A stretch of 64,000 bases of DNA. It comes from Phyllostachys edulis. Lineage: Eukaryota > Streptophyta > Magnoliopsida > Poales > Poaceae. The notes beneath the pieces are model-generated. The model made no database searches. It was not told the DNA's origin and was given only the letters and a program-made list of their open reading frames with translations. This document shows, one piece after another, positions 36,621 through 48,338 of the stretch (within the stretch, counting starts at the first letter, position 1; each line of letters opens with the position of its first letter). A program made the position numbers and the translations under genes. The stretch lies in NCBI GenBank assembly GCA_036346405.1, contig CM070563.1:1054001-1118000 (forward strand), given 5' to 3'.

Positions 36621-37099
36621 TAAGGGATGGACACATCAGCATTTAGGTGATGTGGAGAAGAGATGGTGGTGAGAGAATGTGTGATTATTACTAGATAAAG
36701 AAACAAGCAAGTTGTTGATACCAAGACACAAGAAACAACAAAATACTCAGTTGGAGACTTGCTTATTACCTAAAAACTCGTAGCAAATAAAGTTTTATTT
36801 CATTGTTGATCATCAAGAATCATGCACACTTGTAGCAATTAAAGTCTTAGATACAAGCCTTCCAAGAAACAATCCATTGGAAGGCTTGTTTCTTTTTATT
36901 AAATTGAGTACTCTCCCACCTCTTAGTAACAAGCTAAAAACAAACTATTGTAGATGCTCTAATATGATTTTTTTTTGTATATATGGATTGGTTGTCATTC
37001 TAAAATCTTAGAATGACATTTGTCCTAGAATCGGAGGAAATAAATATGATGCATCTCTACGGACAAAATGAAACGGCACTGTTTTCGGGGGATCCCCAT

Positions 37100-39458
37100 C
37101 AGTGGTGGAGCCAGGAATTTAGCAATGGTGGTACACACTTTAAGTATAAAAAAAAACTTGTACGACACATAAGTAATTTCATAAGTCCAAAACAATTACA
37201 AAAAAAAGTTCGAAATTAGTTAATAGTGCAATACAAATAGTTCAAATAAAATCTTACATGAATAAAAGAGTCCTAAATAGCTAATGGAAATCACAATACC
37301 ACACGACGCGATCTCATTCTTTGAAAACAATTGATTATATCATCATCACTAACCTTCGAGAAGATATCTCGCTCTATAAAGTTGACTAAACAATCATTTA
37401 ATACTTGATCGTCCATACTATTTCTCAACTTGTTCTTCACAAGATTCATCACCGAAAATACTCTTTCAACGCTCATCGTTGCCACCGGTAGAAGCAATAC
37501 CAATTTGAGAAGCAAGTACACCAACTTGTAAATGTCATGCTTCTTTGTTTCAACAACCTTAGTAAAAAGCTCTTAGTAAAAAGCTCACCAAGATTTTTAG
37601 GCCCTTAAATCTATCATCGCTTCGTATATCATCAATGAAGTTATCAAGTTGGAAAGAAAGTCTCATTAAATCCGTGCTTGAAAAATCATTGAGATAAAAG
37701 TTGGCCGCATAAATTACTCCAAGGAACTGCTCACATACCCGTCCTTCTTTATCAACATAATGCAAGCGAAGAACAAATCGTTCTTTATGAGATACATCAC
37801 TACACTCATCAGTTAGAACTGAATAGTGATCATCACAAATTTCTTCAATAATATGCTTGGTAGTTTGGATGGCACAATAATTAATTATGTTCGTTTGTAT
37901 CTCATGGGCAATCATCTTACAATTCCCAGGGGCATTGCTTAAGACAATCTTAGCAACCTCCTCATTGTTGTTTGTAAGCCATTCCAAAAATTCAAGAAAA
38001 TTTTCCTTATTGCTAGAATTTGCACTTTCATCATGTTCACGACATGCTAGTCCTTGACGCAAAATAAACCTCAAGCATCTAATTGAATAAGTCAATCTAG
38101 AAATGTAAAGTTGTTTGTCCTCTTCGGTTTGCTTCCTAAGAGCTTGAGCAATAGATGTTATAGGTTTAACAAAGAAGTTGTATTTCTCTTGGGCTTAATT
38201 ATGGACACTTCTTATACTACCCACATGCTTGTCAACTGAGTCATACATATTCCAATTTCTAAATCCTCCTGTAACAAAACTATCGCCTCCCACAAATTTC
38301 TCCTTGAACAAATAACAGACAAAGCAAAATGCAGCATCCTTCTCGACATTATAATCATTCCAATTGTACTTATCGAACCAACTAACATTGAAGCGGCGCC
38401 TTTTACCTGATATTTCCCTTACAGAAAAATCATGTTGCCGAGGTTGGCAAGGGCCTTTAAGAATAAATCATCTCCGAATCGCATCTTGATCATTGATAGT
38501 ATAACTCGTGATATGTATTCTTTTGTTTGGATCATGTGGAAGAAGCTCAACATCATAACCCAATTCATCATTGTTATTGCCGGTTGCTTGTGCTTCACTT
38601 TGCGGTTGGTGTTGAGATTGAGATGGTGCATTTTACAGATGGAATTGAAGAAGGCACAACCAAAGCCATTTCATTTCTATTTCTACTTGCTTCAGTTCCC
38701 CCTCCTTGAGTTTGAGTAGTTTCCACTTCAACTGATTTTGGCTTGACTGCCTTGCCATCTCGAAAGAAAGAAATGATATATCTATTCCTTTTCATTTCAA
38801 GTATTCAACTTGACCTAGCCCTACATATACAAATCACAGGAAACATTCAATTTTGCAATCCCTAATTGGCCAAACGCTCAAATCAGAGTCGCCCTACATA
38901 TACAAATCACATGACTGCCGATTTATTATCTTCTGGGTTTCTGGCAATCTAGCCTTCTAGCTCATGGCATGGCTTGAAGGCCGACTACTGATGTGGCGCC
39001 GTGCCAGTCGTCTCTCGGCTCTCGTCTGTGACCTAATCGACTCGATCGCTGAGTCTCCTACCGCTAGTCGCTCATATAACGCCTTCCTTCTTTGCTTATC
39101 GCTTTGTAGCACAGCAAAACGCAGAGTAATAACGTCGGTGCTGTGCATTCTCTGTGAGGCCGAGAGATGAAAGAATAAAGATTAGAGACTAGATCACTTC
39201 AGAATTCGAGACAGAGAGTTGAGGGCGTAATTGGTGGGCCACTGGGCAGTCTGGGTTGAAAGATCACGTGATGGTTATTGGGCTTCAGCCTTGGCCAGTT
39301 GGCCTGGGCGTCTGGCTGCTATTTGTTAGTTGTGCATTACAGAGTATTAGTCTATACTAATATGCTATTAGTATACTAATAATATCTTGTATCTAGGTAA
39401 AAAGTATTTGTAGTTTTTTTTAAGGTGCCTGCGAGGGGCACCTCTGCCGCCGCCCCTG
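37100..39458 (-). mobile_element. hAT element with exact 8-bp target duplication, 2359 bp
   Basis: ATCCCCAT is seen at 37092-37099 and 39459-39466. The left end is CAGTGGTGGAGCCAGG, and the right end read inward is CAGGGGCGGCGGCAGAGG, the CAGGGGCGGAGCCAG class of plant hAT terminal repeats. The minus strand carries a broken TTF/DUF4371-type transposase (37291-38795). Exact ends with a perfect 8-bp duplication suggest the insertion is not very old, although the transposase is damaged. Confidence 0.9.
37291..38795 (-). pseudogene. hAT (TTF-type zinc finger / DUF4371) transposase, disrupted and internally deleted
   Basis: The minus-strand start at 38795 gives MKRNRYIISFF, a typical N-terminus of this class. 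A TTF-type zinc-finger segment follows at about 38230-38400 (DAAFCFVCYLFKEKF). An in-frame TAA occurs at about 38200. The DUF4371 part is open at 37559-38095 (TDECSDVSHKERFVLRLHYV). The C-terminal dimerisation domain is at 37291-37524 (SVERVFSVMNLVKNKLRNS). Most of the RNase-H-like core between DUF4371 and the dimerisation domain is missing, so the protein cannot be active. Confidence 0.85.
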
Positions 39459-39466
39459 ATCCCCAT

Positions 39467-39741
39467 GGTCAATGTAACTATTCACGAGACCAACCAATGC
39501 CGTCAGGGGCTGTGTGAGCTGGGATACCGTCAATGTCGATAGGCTGAGCCTTCATCAGAAAGAAGAAGAAGAAAAGGACAGGAAATCCGATCATTAGAAA
39601 GCGCAGCATATCGCCTGAACTATTGATCCTACTTTCTACTTTGGTGAGATGAACACGACAGCAGGAGAACAATCAGTGAGCAGAATGCAAAGAAGAAAAT
39701 CTGCCAATACGATAGACGAGGGAGAAAAACTCAAAAATAGA
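39467..39741. other. spacer between hAT element and tRNA gene
   Basis: 275 bp without a supported gene; two small shadow frames only. Confidence 0.4.
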
Positions 39742-39814
39742 TGGAGATGCGGGGGATCGAACCCCGTGCCTCTCGCATGCAAAGCGAGCGCTCTACCATT
39801 TGAGCTACATCCCC
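39742..39814 (-). tRNA. trnA-UGC: tRNA-Ala (anticodon UGC)
   Basis: On the minus strand the 73-nt sequence starts GGGGATGTAGCTCAAATGGT (A box), has anticodon loop CTTTGCATG with anticodon TGC, and the B box GGTTCGATCCC. The acceptor stem GGGGATG pairs with CATCTCC up to one G-U pair, and the discriminator is A. No intron and no encoded CCA, as expected for a nuclear plant tRNA gene. Its neighbours are repeats, so it stands alone. Confidence 0.97.
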
Positions 39815-40381
39815 GTTGCTCTTCCAGCCCCTTTATTAACCATCTAACGGTGTCCAAACAACAGATTTTTAGAGGGACATTCCACCAAACGTCGAAACTG
39901 GCGGCGAAGGCACATTGGATTTTCAAGATAGTGATCCCTAACCTAAAATAGCGATGCATTCAGTTACATGTCCTCTTCCTCGCGCACGAGAGCGAGAGCA
40001 TATCCTCTCAGCCTGCGCTAGTTGGACAAACATATCCATACAATTAGAGGTGGAGCTAGGCCACTGATACGAGACCTAGGATCAAAAGGTACATATTAAT
40101 TTCTTTGAAAAATCAGAAAAAAATGATTTAGACCCAAAATCGACTAAGCTAACTTGAGACGTAATCCATAACCAGCTACACCGCTACTTACAGTAGCATA
40201 ACACATACACGTAAGCTGCACCCAAACCATAAAAACCATCTACCTATAATAAGTAATATATCTAACCCTATCTTGTGCGATCGAGTTGGTAGTTTGGTAC
40301 ACAAACTAGATACTCTGCTCAAGTCCACTACTATCCTTTCCTTGTCGTCATGGAAAGCACCAACCGACAGGTAAGCCTCGG

Positions 40382-40472
40382 CGCCACGTCACAGCCCCTC
40401 TCGACGTGACATGAGATGCGCCCTCGACGCCACGTCATAGCCTCTCGACGTGACATGAGATGCCCCATTGAC
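40382..40472. repeat. 46-bp direct duplication
   Basis: CGCCACGTCA starts at 40382 and 40428. Both copies continue to CTCTCGACGTGACATGAGAT. Confidence 0.9.
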
Positions 40473-40605
40473 GAGCACGCCGTCGCTGCCACGATTGGAA
40501 ATATTTCTTCTGGAGCATTTGGGCTCACTGCTAGTACCACTGTACACGCATTAGAACAGGGCAGGCAGGAGAGAGCACCGTGACACAAAATATCGTAGCA
40601 ATAAT

Positions 40606-41009
40606 ATTGTGGTTGTTGATGACTACTTTTTATTTTTAATCGGACGTTTTTATCGAACGGTGATGATAAAGTGAAGATGACTCGCTACTAATACTCCGCA
40701 TGACCGCACAGTAGATAAACGCAGAGGATCTATTTCCATATTGTGGTTGTTGATCACTACTTTTTATTTTTAATCGGACGTTTTTAATCGAACGGTGAAG
40801 ATAAAGTGAAGATGACTCGCTACTAATACTCCGCACGACCGCACGGTAGATAAACGCAGAGGATCTATTTCCATATTGTGGTTGTTGATCACTACTTTTT
40901 ATTTTTAATCGGACGTTTTTAATCGAACGGTGATGATAAAGTGAAGATGACTCGCTACTAATACTCCGCACGACCGCACGGTAGATAAATGCAGAGGATC
41001 TATTTCCAT
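40606..41009. repeat. tandem triplication, 134-135-bp unit
   Basis: ATTGTGGTTGTTGAT starts at 40606, 40740 and 40875. Each unit runs through TTTTTAATCGGACGTTTTT, GATAAAGTGAAGATGACTCG, and ends GAGGATCTATTTCCATAT. Units differ at only a few positions. Confidence 0.97.
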
Positions 41010-41544
41010 ATCCTCTTTCCATCTTTGCTGAGCTGGCTGTGGACCTAACCGGATTCAACGCAGAGGATCAATTTTCCATCTTTGCTGGGCTGGCTGTGGA
41101 CCTGGCCGTCCTTTCCTTGCTGATGCTGATGCACAAGTCTATTGGAACTAGCGTTGCTGCTTCATCTTCTAGAACGTCGCATGCGCCTCCCCTAGAGCGT
41201 CCTGCCCCCAGGTGAGGCGAGGCTCCCATCGCAGCATGCCATACAGAAAACCTGAGGAAAATGGAGCACGTCGTTGCGTTGCAGCTTCTGGGGCGACGGC
41301 TCCTGTCATGACTCATGACCTCGTGCTAATTTCAACATTAATTACTCGTTTTTCTCTCGCATCGACTACGGTACAAGTCATTTCAACATTATAGACGCTG
41401 AATGGGAGCGCAGTCAGTTACTCAATCCAGCAAATTTCTCCAGCCTTGGTCTCAGGAAAGAAAATACCGGATGCACACACGCTGCTGCTCAAGCCAAGGC
41501 AGTAGCAAACGGGCTCAGATCTTTCGATTAAGAGCATATATTGG

Positions 41545-41790
41545 GCAGGGGCTATTTGGTTTGATCGATGGTTGCCAATGCCCGCCTTACCAAAATTTGG
41601 TAGCCTTGGTTGATCGAATTTGGCAGACATTTGGTTTGCTATCAAACTTTGGCAAGATTCTCTTCTCTCTTAGCTCTTAGTTCATTTTCTTGCCAATCTT
41701 TGGCCAAAACATTGGTACCTAATTTGGTGAGCAAATTTGGGTAATGCTTGGTATTGCAAATTTGTCTTCAAAGCAAAAAGCCCCTCACAT
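41545..41790. mobile_element. possible MITE with AGGGGCT-TTTGG ends
   Basis: The left end AGGGGCTATTTGGTTTG and right end (inverted) AGGGGCTTTTTGCTTTG form an imperfect inverted pair about 245 bp apart. The interior is rich in AAATTTGG. No target duplication was identified. Confidence 0.4.
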
Positions 41791-41973
41791 AGGTGTACTG
41801 CCTTACATTCTCAAAGCAGCCTCGGGCCTCCAGGGCCCATTATATACACACATGCAGTACATGGAGTTTTATTTTGGGCTGTCCATCTAGGGCAACATAC
41901 TTTTATTTTGGGCTATCCATCTGGTTGCTTCAGCCGCTTGACAGTGATAGCCTAGTTTAGATGGAACCCAAAG

Positions 41974-42084
41974 TCCAACACCAGCCTTACATTTCGAGGC
42001 CAGCTACCAAGCAGTTCGCAAGTGTGGTTGGTCCAACACCAGCCTTACATTTCGAGGCCAGCTACCAAGCAGTTCGCAAGTGTG
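41974..42084. repeat. 58-bp direct duplication
   Basis: TCCAACACCAGCCTTACATT starts at 41974 and 42032 and both copies continue through GCAGTTCGCAAGTGTG. The two copies look almost identical. Confidence 0.95.
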
Positions 42085-43630
42085 TTGGCTACTTGTGCTG
42101 TTGCCTCACCTGGCAAAATGTCAACCACCAGAAGGCACCAGTTGACCCCCCAAAAAAAAAACTGACGGCTGCTCCAATGCCAACGGCCATGAGTTACTGC
42201 AGCTGGCCACACACTCTGAATTATGAAACCTTCGTGAGCTCAACCGCCGCACAAGTCGTTCTCGAGCGAAACAAGAAGAAGCGGGCAGGAGCCGACAATC
42301 GTCGTCCAATCAAGGCACACGAGCGGCTTGCCAACTTTAGGCCCTTTCCCAACTCACTCTCCATGTGAGCTCATTCAATGGTCCAGTGCGAAGCAGAGGC
42401 CACGCTGCCTTCACCATATATCAGCGTCAGGAAAGGAGTCCTACATGGCTACATTGAATTGGAAATATGCATCCTCTTGTGACTTGCGAGTTGCTCAGCA
42501 TAGGGAGGAAATATTGTCCTCTCGATCCTGATATTTGGGGCACCTTGCATCACCTGCAGCAAGTTGAACAAATCTCAGACCAAGAGAAGTAGAAATGCGT
42601 GCAAGGTAGGCCAAGCTTCGAAAAGCATTGATGTATTGTACTTGTTAGTCGTAAAAGGAAGCGAGACATTCAAATACGAACACCTCTGAACAAAACTAGA
42701 GTTAAAGATGGTTGCTATGAAGAAATTAGGGATAACTGCACGTAATGCTTCAATCAGGAGAAGATAATTGCCCACTAGAGTTATTGGATCTACCAAACTG
42801 ATATGCATTGCAAGCTTTTACTTTGAACCAAACTAGGCTTTATGCCCTTCAATCAAAGGAAAAGAGAAGGCCTGAGTGAACTATGGAAGAAAACAAGCTA
42901 AGGATAAATAGCATTGGTAAGAAAAGCAGTATATTTAACGATCCACTGCTATATCATAAAGAAAAAAGACCACAGGATCAACATAGATAATTTTCCAGAA
43001 AAATCTGTCTACAAAATTAGTTAGTCTGAATTTCTTGTGAAGAACCTAGTATAACTGATTGTTCAGATCTTAGTGGTAAGCACAGGGCAGCCAGCGTATT
43101 TGATCGTTCTTGATTAGCTAGCTATAACTATTTAGTATTTACGATAAGATCATTATATAAGCTACAAAATACTATCCCCATCTTCACCCCTTCTCAAACA
43201 CTATGGCCAACACAGAATCCCCGATAATCAATTGATAATTTTCGAACATAGGGTCAGATCATCCAAGTATCCAACTGTACTAAAATGCTAGTGCAAGATG
43301 TGAAAGCAGTACATTAGTTTGTTCTTTATAGAATTCACAAAGATATATAAAAAACAATTCGTAAATATAGAAAAGCAAGCTGGGAAATTCATTTGCTATC
43401 ACATGCAAAGGACCAGCTATCACTTTAAAGGCATACACGATAGCAACATTCCGGAAAGCACATGAGCCACTTTTTGCAACATCGAATTACCAAAGTTTAT
43501 CATTGTAGCTATGGCAAGTGCCTGATCAATTTGATCAGGTCATGTAGGAACAAGGTTCAAATCGTTCGCTCGTTAGGATGCCTCAGCTGCATACATCACT
43601 GCACTTCCACTTGACACCTATTTATCAGAC

Positions 43631-43641
43631 CTTATATAAAA
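43631..43641 (+). promoter_or_regulatory. candidate TATA box of the ALMT gene
   Basis: CTTATATAAAA lies 110 bp before the ATG at 43751. A start of transcription about 30 bp downstream would fall after the in-frame ATG at 43649, which favours translation from 43751. Confidence 0.45.
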
Positions 43642-43750
43642 ACCTCATATGGGGAGGAGCGCCACTTACTTTGGGTATTTGGTACATCTCGTTTGGCATT
43701 GGCACCTTCTAAGGAACCTGAGCATCCGTCTTGACCTTCAGGCCGCATCA

Positions 43751-45842
43751 ATGGCTTGTGCTCCAGATTCCAGCAATAACAAGAACAGTTGGCTGATGCT
43801 TACTGAGAAAGTGAAGAAAATGAAAATCAGGAGGACTCCTGCTTCATGGGGGGCACATGCATGGAGTATTGGCAGAGAAGATCCGAGGAGAACCATCCAT
43901 GCTCTCAAGGTTGGGACAGCTCTCACACTGGTCTCACTCTTGTATATACTAGAACCATTGTTCAAAGGACTGGGAAAGAATGCAATGTGGGCTGTCATGA
44001 CGGTGGTTGTTGTGCTCGAATTTACTGCAGGTAACTTGCATCATCCATTAGCATCAAGTTGATAATAATTTATACTTTTTCCAGATGTAGTTCTCTTGTT
44101 TCTGATATATGATTACTGATCAACAGGTGCAACAATATGCAAAGGGCTGAATAGAGGATTAGGAACAGTCATGGCGGGATCTCTAGCATTCATCATTGAA
44201 CTTGTAGCAATAAGATCTGGAAAAGTTTTCCGTGCTTTATTTGTCGGATCTTCAGTCTTTCTGATAGGTACACACCTCGTAAAATAAAAATCCAGGACTA
44301 TACTACTTGATCATATCTTATGTTGTTGCTTTTTCCTAACAGGTTTTGCTGCAACATATTTGAGATTCTTCCCATCCATTAAGAAGAATTACGATTATGG
44401 GGTGGTGATTTTTCTGCTAACATTCAATCTGATAACAGTCTCAAGCTTCCGCCAAGAGGATGTGATGCCTTTAGCACGAGATCGCTTAAGTACGATTGCC
44501 ATAGGGTGTGCCATATGTCTCTTCATGAGCCTCTTTGTATTGCCAAACTGGTCTGGAGAAGACATCCACAGTTGTACTGTGCGCAAATTTGAAGGACTGG
44601 CAAGATCAATCGAAGGTGGGTATCACATAACAGTAAGCCATTATTGTACTATAGCTTAATTCTCAATAAAATCTTACCAAAGAAAAGTTGCAGCTTGTGT
44701 CAATGAGTATTTCCGAGATCAAGACAAGGATGACAACATTCTTGATAAGCAGGCGTCAAGAGCTTCCATTCACACCGGTTACAGAGCAGTCCTAGACTCA
44801 AAATCAAGTGACGAGACTCTAGTAAGCAATTCACTATTTGATGTTGCGATCTTTTTCTCTCCAGATTGATGCTATGCGGACCTCTTATTTGGTAAATGAC
44901 ATGCATAATGATGGTTCAAATGTTGATACCAAATTGACCAGGCACACTATGCAAGCTGGGAGCCAAGACACTCGATGCACTGTTACAGCTACCCATGGCA
45001 GAAGTATGTGAAGCTAGGATCTGTTCTTAGGCACTTTGCATATACTGTTGCTGCACTTCATGGATGTCTGGAATCCGAGATTCAGGTAAGCAAAAGCCCA
45101 ACTTTTCTGGTATATCACCCCTGTTCCAGATTAGTGTGGTATATAATTTCAAGCAAATGCATTTCTCTCTGAATGAACTGTGCTCACATGGTTGTCTTTA
45201 TTGATGTTGAAGACTCCGCCATCCGTCAGGCTACTATTCCGAAACCCATGCACTAGAGTTGCACGAGAAGTGACCAAGGTTCTACAAGAGCTTGCAATAA
45301 GCATAAGAGATCACCATCGGTGTGCCCCTGATGTGCTGTCTGATCATCTTCAAGAAGCACTGCAGGATCTAAACTCAGCTATAAGATCACAGCCACGGCT
45401 CTTTCTCGGCTCCAAACATGCATGTGCCAATAGTCATGTGCTAATGGAATTAAATTCTGGCAAGCATATGTCCTCCAGAACTACTCTGCCTTCATTCAAG
45501 ACTGATACCACATCACTATTAGAAAGGAAGAACACAAAAGCAGAGCAACCATCAAAGTGTAACGAGCGGAGTACATTACGGCGGACCCTGAGTAAGATAG
45601 CCATGACAAGCCTTGAGTTCTCTGAAGCACTTCCATTTGCTGCTTTTGCTTCATTATTGGTAGAAATGGTAGTGCGACTGGAGCTTGTTATTGAGGAAGT
45701 GAAGGAACTGGAGAGGGCAGCAAATTTTAGAGAGTTCACTGGGCATGACCATCTGACCATTGATCTCACTTTCAAGGAGAAGATGAGAAACATGAATGGT
45801 GTACCATTAGACAGCCACACAGTTTCTACTGCAGCTGAGTAA
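43751..45842 (+). CDS. ALMT: aluminium-activated malate transporter, ALMT12/QUAC1 type (6 exons, 531 aa)
   Basis: Exons: 43751-44030, 44127-44267, 44343-44615, 44694-44821, 44942-45085, 45213-45842; all GT/AG with consistent phase. The N-terminal half has about six hydrophobic segments. Family signatures seen include EDPRRTIHALKVG, MWAVMTVVVVLEFTAGAT, CKGLNRGLGT, KKNYDYGVVIFLLTFN and the WEP motif (ASWEPRH, about residue 280). The C-terminal cytosolic half contains EFSEALPFAAFASLLVEMV and ends VSTAAE, like the AtALMT12 clade. That clade forms R-type anion channels, including the guard-cell channel QUAC1; the tissue role here is not visible in the sequence. An in-frame ATG at 43649 would add 34 residues, but the TATA position argues against it. 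The gene is convergent with the SIN2 gene; stop codons are 298 bp apart. Confidence 0.93.
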
Positions 45843-46140
45843 GTACTCAAAAATAGATCAAAGCAGCAGGGTACCAATCATTATGAAAAAAGATATGCAT
45901 TTATTTTTGGGTTAGGGAAACATGAACTGTGGACTCCCAATAACCGTTGTATGACACTTCCCGCATAATTCAATATTAGCCACGTACCACTGAATTATGT
46001 GCAGACGTCCCATTTATCGGAGTTGGATGATGTTATATCTGTTTGTGTGAATAGTGGTCACTTTTTTTTTTCTGAATTCCATAATTGGTGTCTTTTTATC
46101 TGAATACATCCATCTCTGACATGCACTACGCATGGCATGA

Positions 46141-48338
46141 TTATGAAGCAACTTCCTGCCTAACATCTGGAACATGGTCTAAGGTATAATGGCCAAGCCT
46201 TCCTGTCCGATAGAGGTTGAGTAATTTCAAAGCAACACGTTTACACATATCCTCACTTGATTCGGCAGAAATCCCGAAAGCCTCCTGCAAGGATATAAAC
46301 TGGCATTCCATCAATCTTCTTAATTCATTCTCCTTTCCCAAATCCCCCTTAAAAGATGACTTGGTCCCAAAAAGCACTTTGCGAACAGCCTTAACAATAA
46401 AATCCTGCACAAATACAACACGGTAGTTACTGTTGCATCCACATGATTCTAAAAAAAATAGATGATCTTAAAATGATAGTGACAAATTGCATGAGATTGA
46501 TATTAGGCTGAAATCATGGCACTCCTTGCCAACATTTACCTGGGTATGATCTGAGGCATATTGCCTTTTTTCCTTTTTGTGGTGATAACAAGAATTATCT
46601 CCCAGTTGATTCGAGTTCTCCCACTCCTTATATTCCTCCCTTGAGTTCAAAACCGCGAGAAGGAATTGGGCAATCTCATACTCCTGTAACAAGGAATCCT
46701 TGATTGCTCCTGTAATAGAGTGCGTATGCATCAGATAATATCATAACAATATATAATCACAGGAGAAGCCATAAACTTCATAGTAGTTGGTACCTGTCAA
46801 AGCAAGTCGAGAACAGGATTCATCATCGGCAAATCTAAGAGATAGAACACCAGGAGTGTCTAGTACATATATATTTGGATGGCTAGCAACCTGTAAAACA
46901 GTAGGTCTATATCTTATTAAGATTTAAATGGCACTTTATACTCAGATTGGCAGTCACTGGGCCAATATATGGTGATGACAATGACTTCTAGGCTTCCAGC
47001 GTTCGCTGGAAGCTGCAAAAGAAAGACACTGCTGCTATTTCTACAATCAGCATTCTTAAGTTTTATTGTCCTTTTTAAAACTTCAGACAGTGCGAACAAA
47101 ACAAACTTATATGCTGCATGCAATGTGCTCCAATGTTGAATTTAGAGTTCTCCAAAAGATTCAGCTAGTTGATTTCTATTACAATATACATAAGGTAGAG
47201 ACCCTATAAACAAATTTGTGTTACTATGGCATTGAACATGCTCTGGGAAAAACTGCAACTTTTGTTTTATTTCCCTCATTCTACTGTACTCAACAACAAG
47301 CTATTAAATCAAATTACCTTGTAGCCACTTATGTCCCTGGTTTCTCCCGGATGGCTGCTGATTATCGCATGCTTGAGCTTTCCCTTCTCTTAAAGACAAA
47401 CCAGCCATTATTACACAACGATCAGATCCCAATCAAAGCAACTATAATTGTAGTAATAACAGAACAGGCAACAAATAAGCTGAATCACCTGCTGCCCCGA
47501 TCCTCCCGATTTGATGCATCGCGTTGACGATGGCCGACTTCCCAACATTAGGAATACCAACCAAGAGAACAGTTCCAGTGCAATGGCTCTCGCCAAGCTT
47601 GATCTCTCTAATCCTCGCCCGCACAACGTTCAACAGCTACGTTAAGGTTGAAATCAACCCCAATCAGACACTAATATCTCCGATAGCAAATCACATAATC
47701 ACCTATTCGATTGGTAAATCTACGTACTTACAAACAAGCTACACTAGAAATAAACATTAACACAGTTATAACTACCTCCTTGATGCTTTCCCTGCTGTGT
47801 GCATTAACCGCGACGCACGAGCAGCTCCTTTGCTTCATGTACGCCGCCCACTTCTGGAGAGCAGCAACACCGACAAAAACACACACAAAAAAACTTGCGT
47901 ACATCAGAAGTTCAGAACTGACTGATCATGTATGCATCTCGTGCAGATAAAGCTTCTCCATGTGCAGCGCAGGCTGGGATTTGATTACCTCCGTTTCGTA
48001 TGGATCTGCCAAGTCGGCCTTGTTGAGGACAACGAGCCGGTGCCTGTCGGGTTCCAGGGGGCGCAGGCTGCGGAGGGCCGCGAACGCCGAGGCGGCGGGT
48101 ACCTGCGGGGGCAGAGTTCACAAGTCCATGAATTTTAGAATTCTGTCTAGTTTGAAAATTGGGGAGTGGGTGGGGGGCACCGTACGCGGGCGTCGCGGAC
48201 CTCGAGAACGAGGTCGACGAGGGGGAGGCGGGTGCGGATGGCGCGCCAGGCGGCGGCCATGTGGCGCCCGTACCAGGCGCCGGAGAGGCCGCGCACGACC
48301 GCGCCCAGGCGGCGCGAGAAGGCCACCGCCGCCGCCAT
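46141..48338 (-). CDS. SIN2: mitochondrial DAR GTPase (SIN2/MTG1), 8 exons, 364 aa
   Basis: Exons on the minus strand: 48338-48186, 48102-47989, 47853-47776, 47636-47489, 47388-47318, 46890-46794, 46709-46540, 46404-46141; GT/AG sites and phases agree. The GTPase motifs appear in permuted order: DAR signature at residues 49-51, G4 NKAD at 78-81, G1 GIPNVGKS at 142-149, a G2-type region HPGETRDISG, and G3 DTPG at 199-202. This circularly permuted order is typical of the YlqF/MTG1 family, which assists large-subunit assembly of the mitochondrial ribosome; Arabidopsis SIN2 is needed for integument growth. The N-terminus is Arg/Ala-rich, compatible with mitochondrial import. Length is close to the family norm. 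No missing motif was seen. Confidence 0.93.

Larger units (their letters stand above)
36101..36959. mobile_element. MITE family A, copy 4, split by two inserted MITEs
   Basis: The left arm is GAGCATATACAATAG to 36129, and the element resumes at 36624 with GGGATGGACACATCAGC, ending TTGTAGATGCTC at 36959. TAA borders both outer ends (36098-36100, 36960-36962). The gap holds a family B and a family C element, each bordered by TAA. Confidence 0.85.
39815..43630. other. 3.8-kb gene-free interval with several tandem repeats
   Basis: Contains a 46-bp duplication (40382-40472), a 134-bp triple repeat (40606-41009), a 58-bp duplication (41974-42084) and a possible MITE (41545-41790). The open frames at 40636-41058 and 41961-42368 follow the repeats and resemble no protein family. 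42560-43630 is AT-rich and serves as the ALMT upstream region. Confidence 0.55.

Noticed and set aside
40382..41009. CRISPR-like spaced repeats
   Set aside because: The DNA is plant nuclear; the repeats are contiguous tandem units without unique spacers.
40636..41058. 140-residue repeat protein on the minus strand
   Set aside because: The open frame comes from the triplicated DNA unit; no start context, splice sites or family similarity.
43649..43750. Upstream in-frame ATG of ALMT
   Set aside because: The candidate TATA box lies only about 10-20 bp before it, so the transcript probably starts downstream; the extra 34 residues do not look like ALMT.
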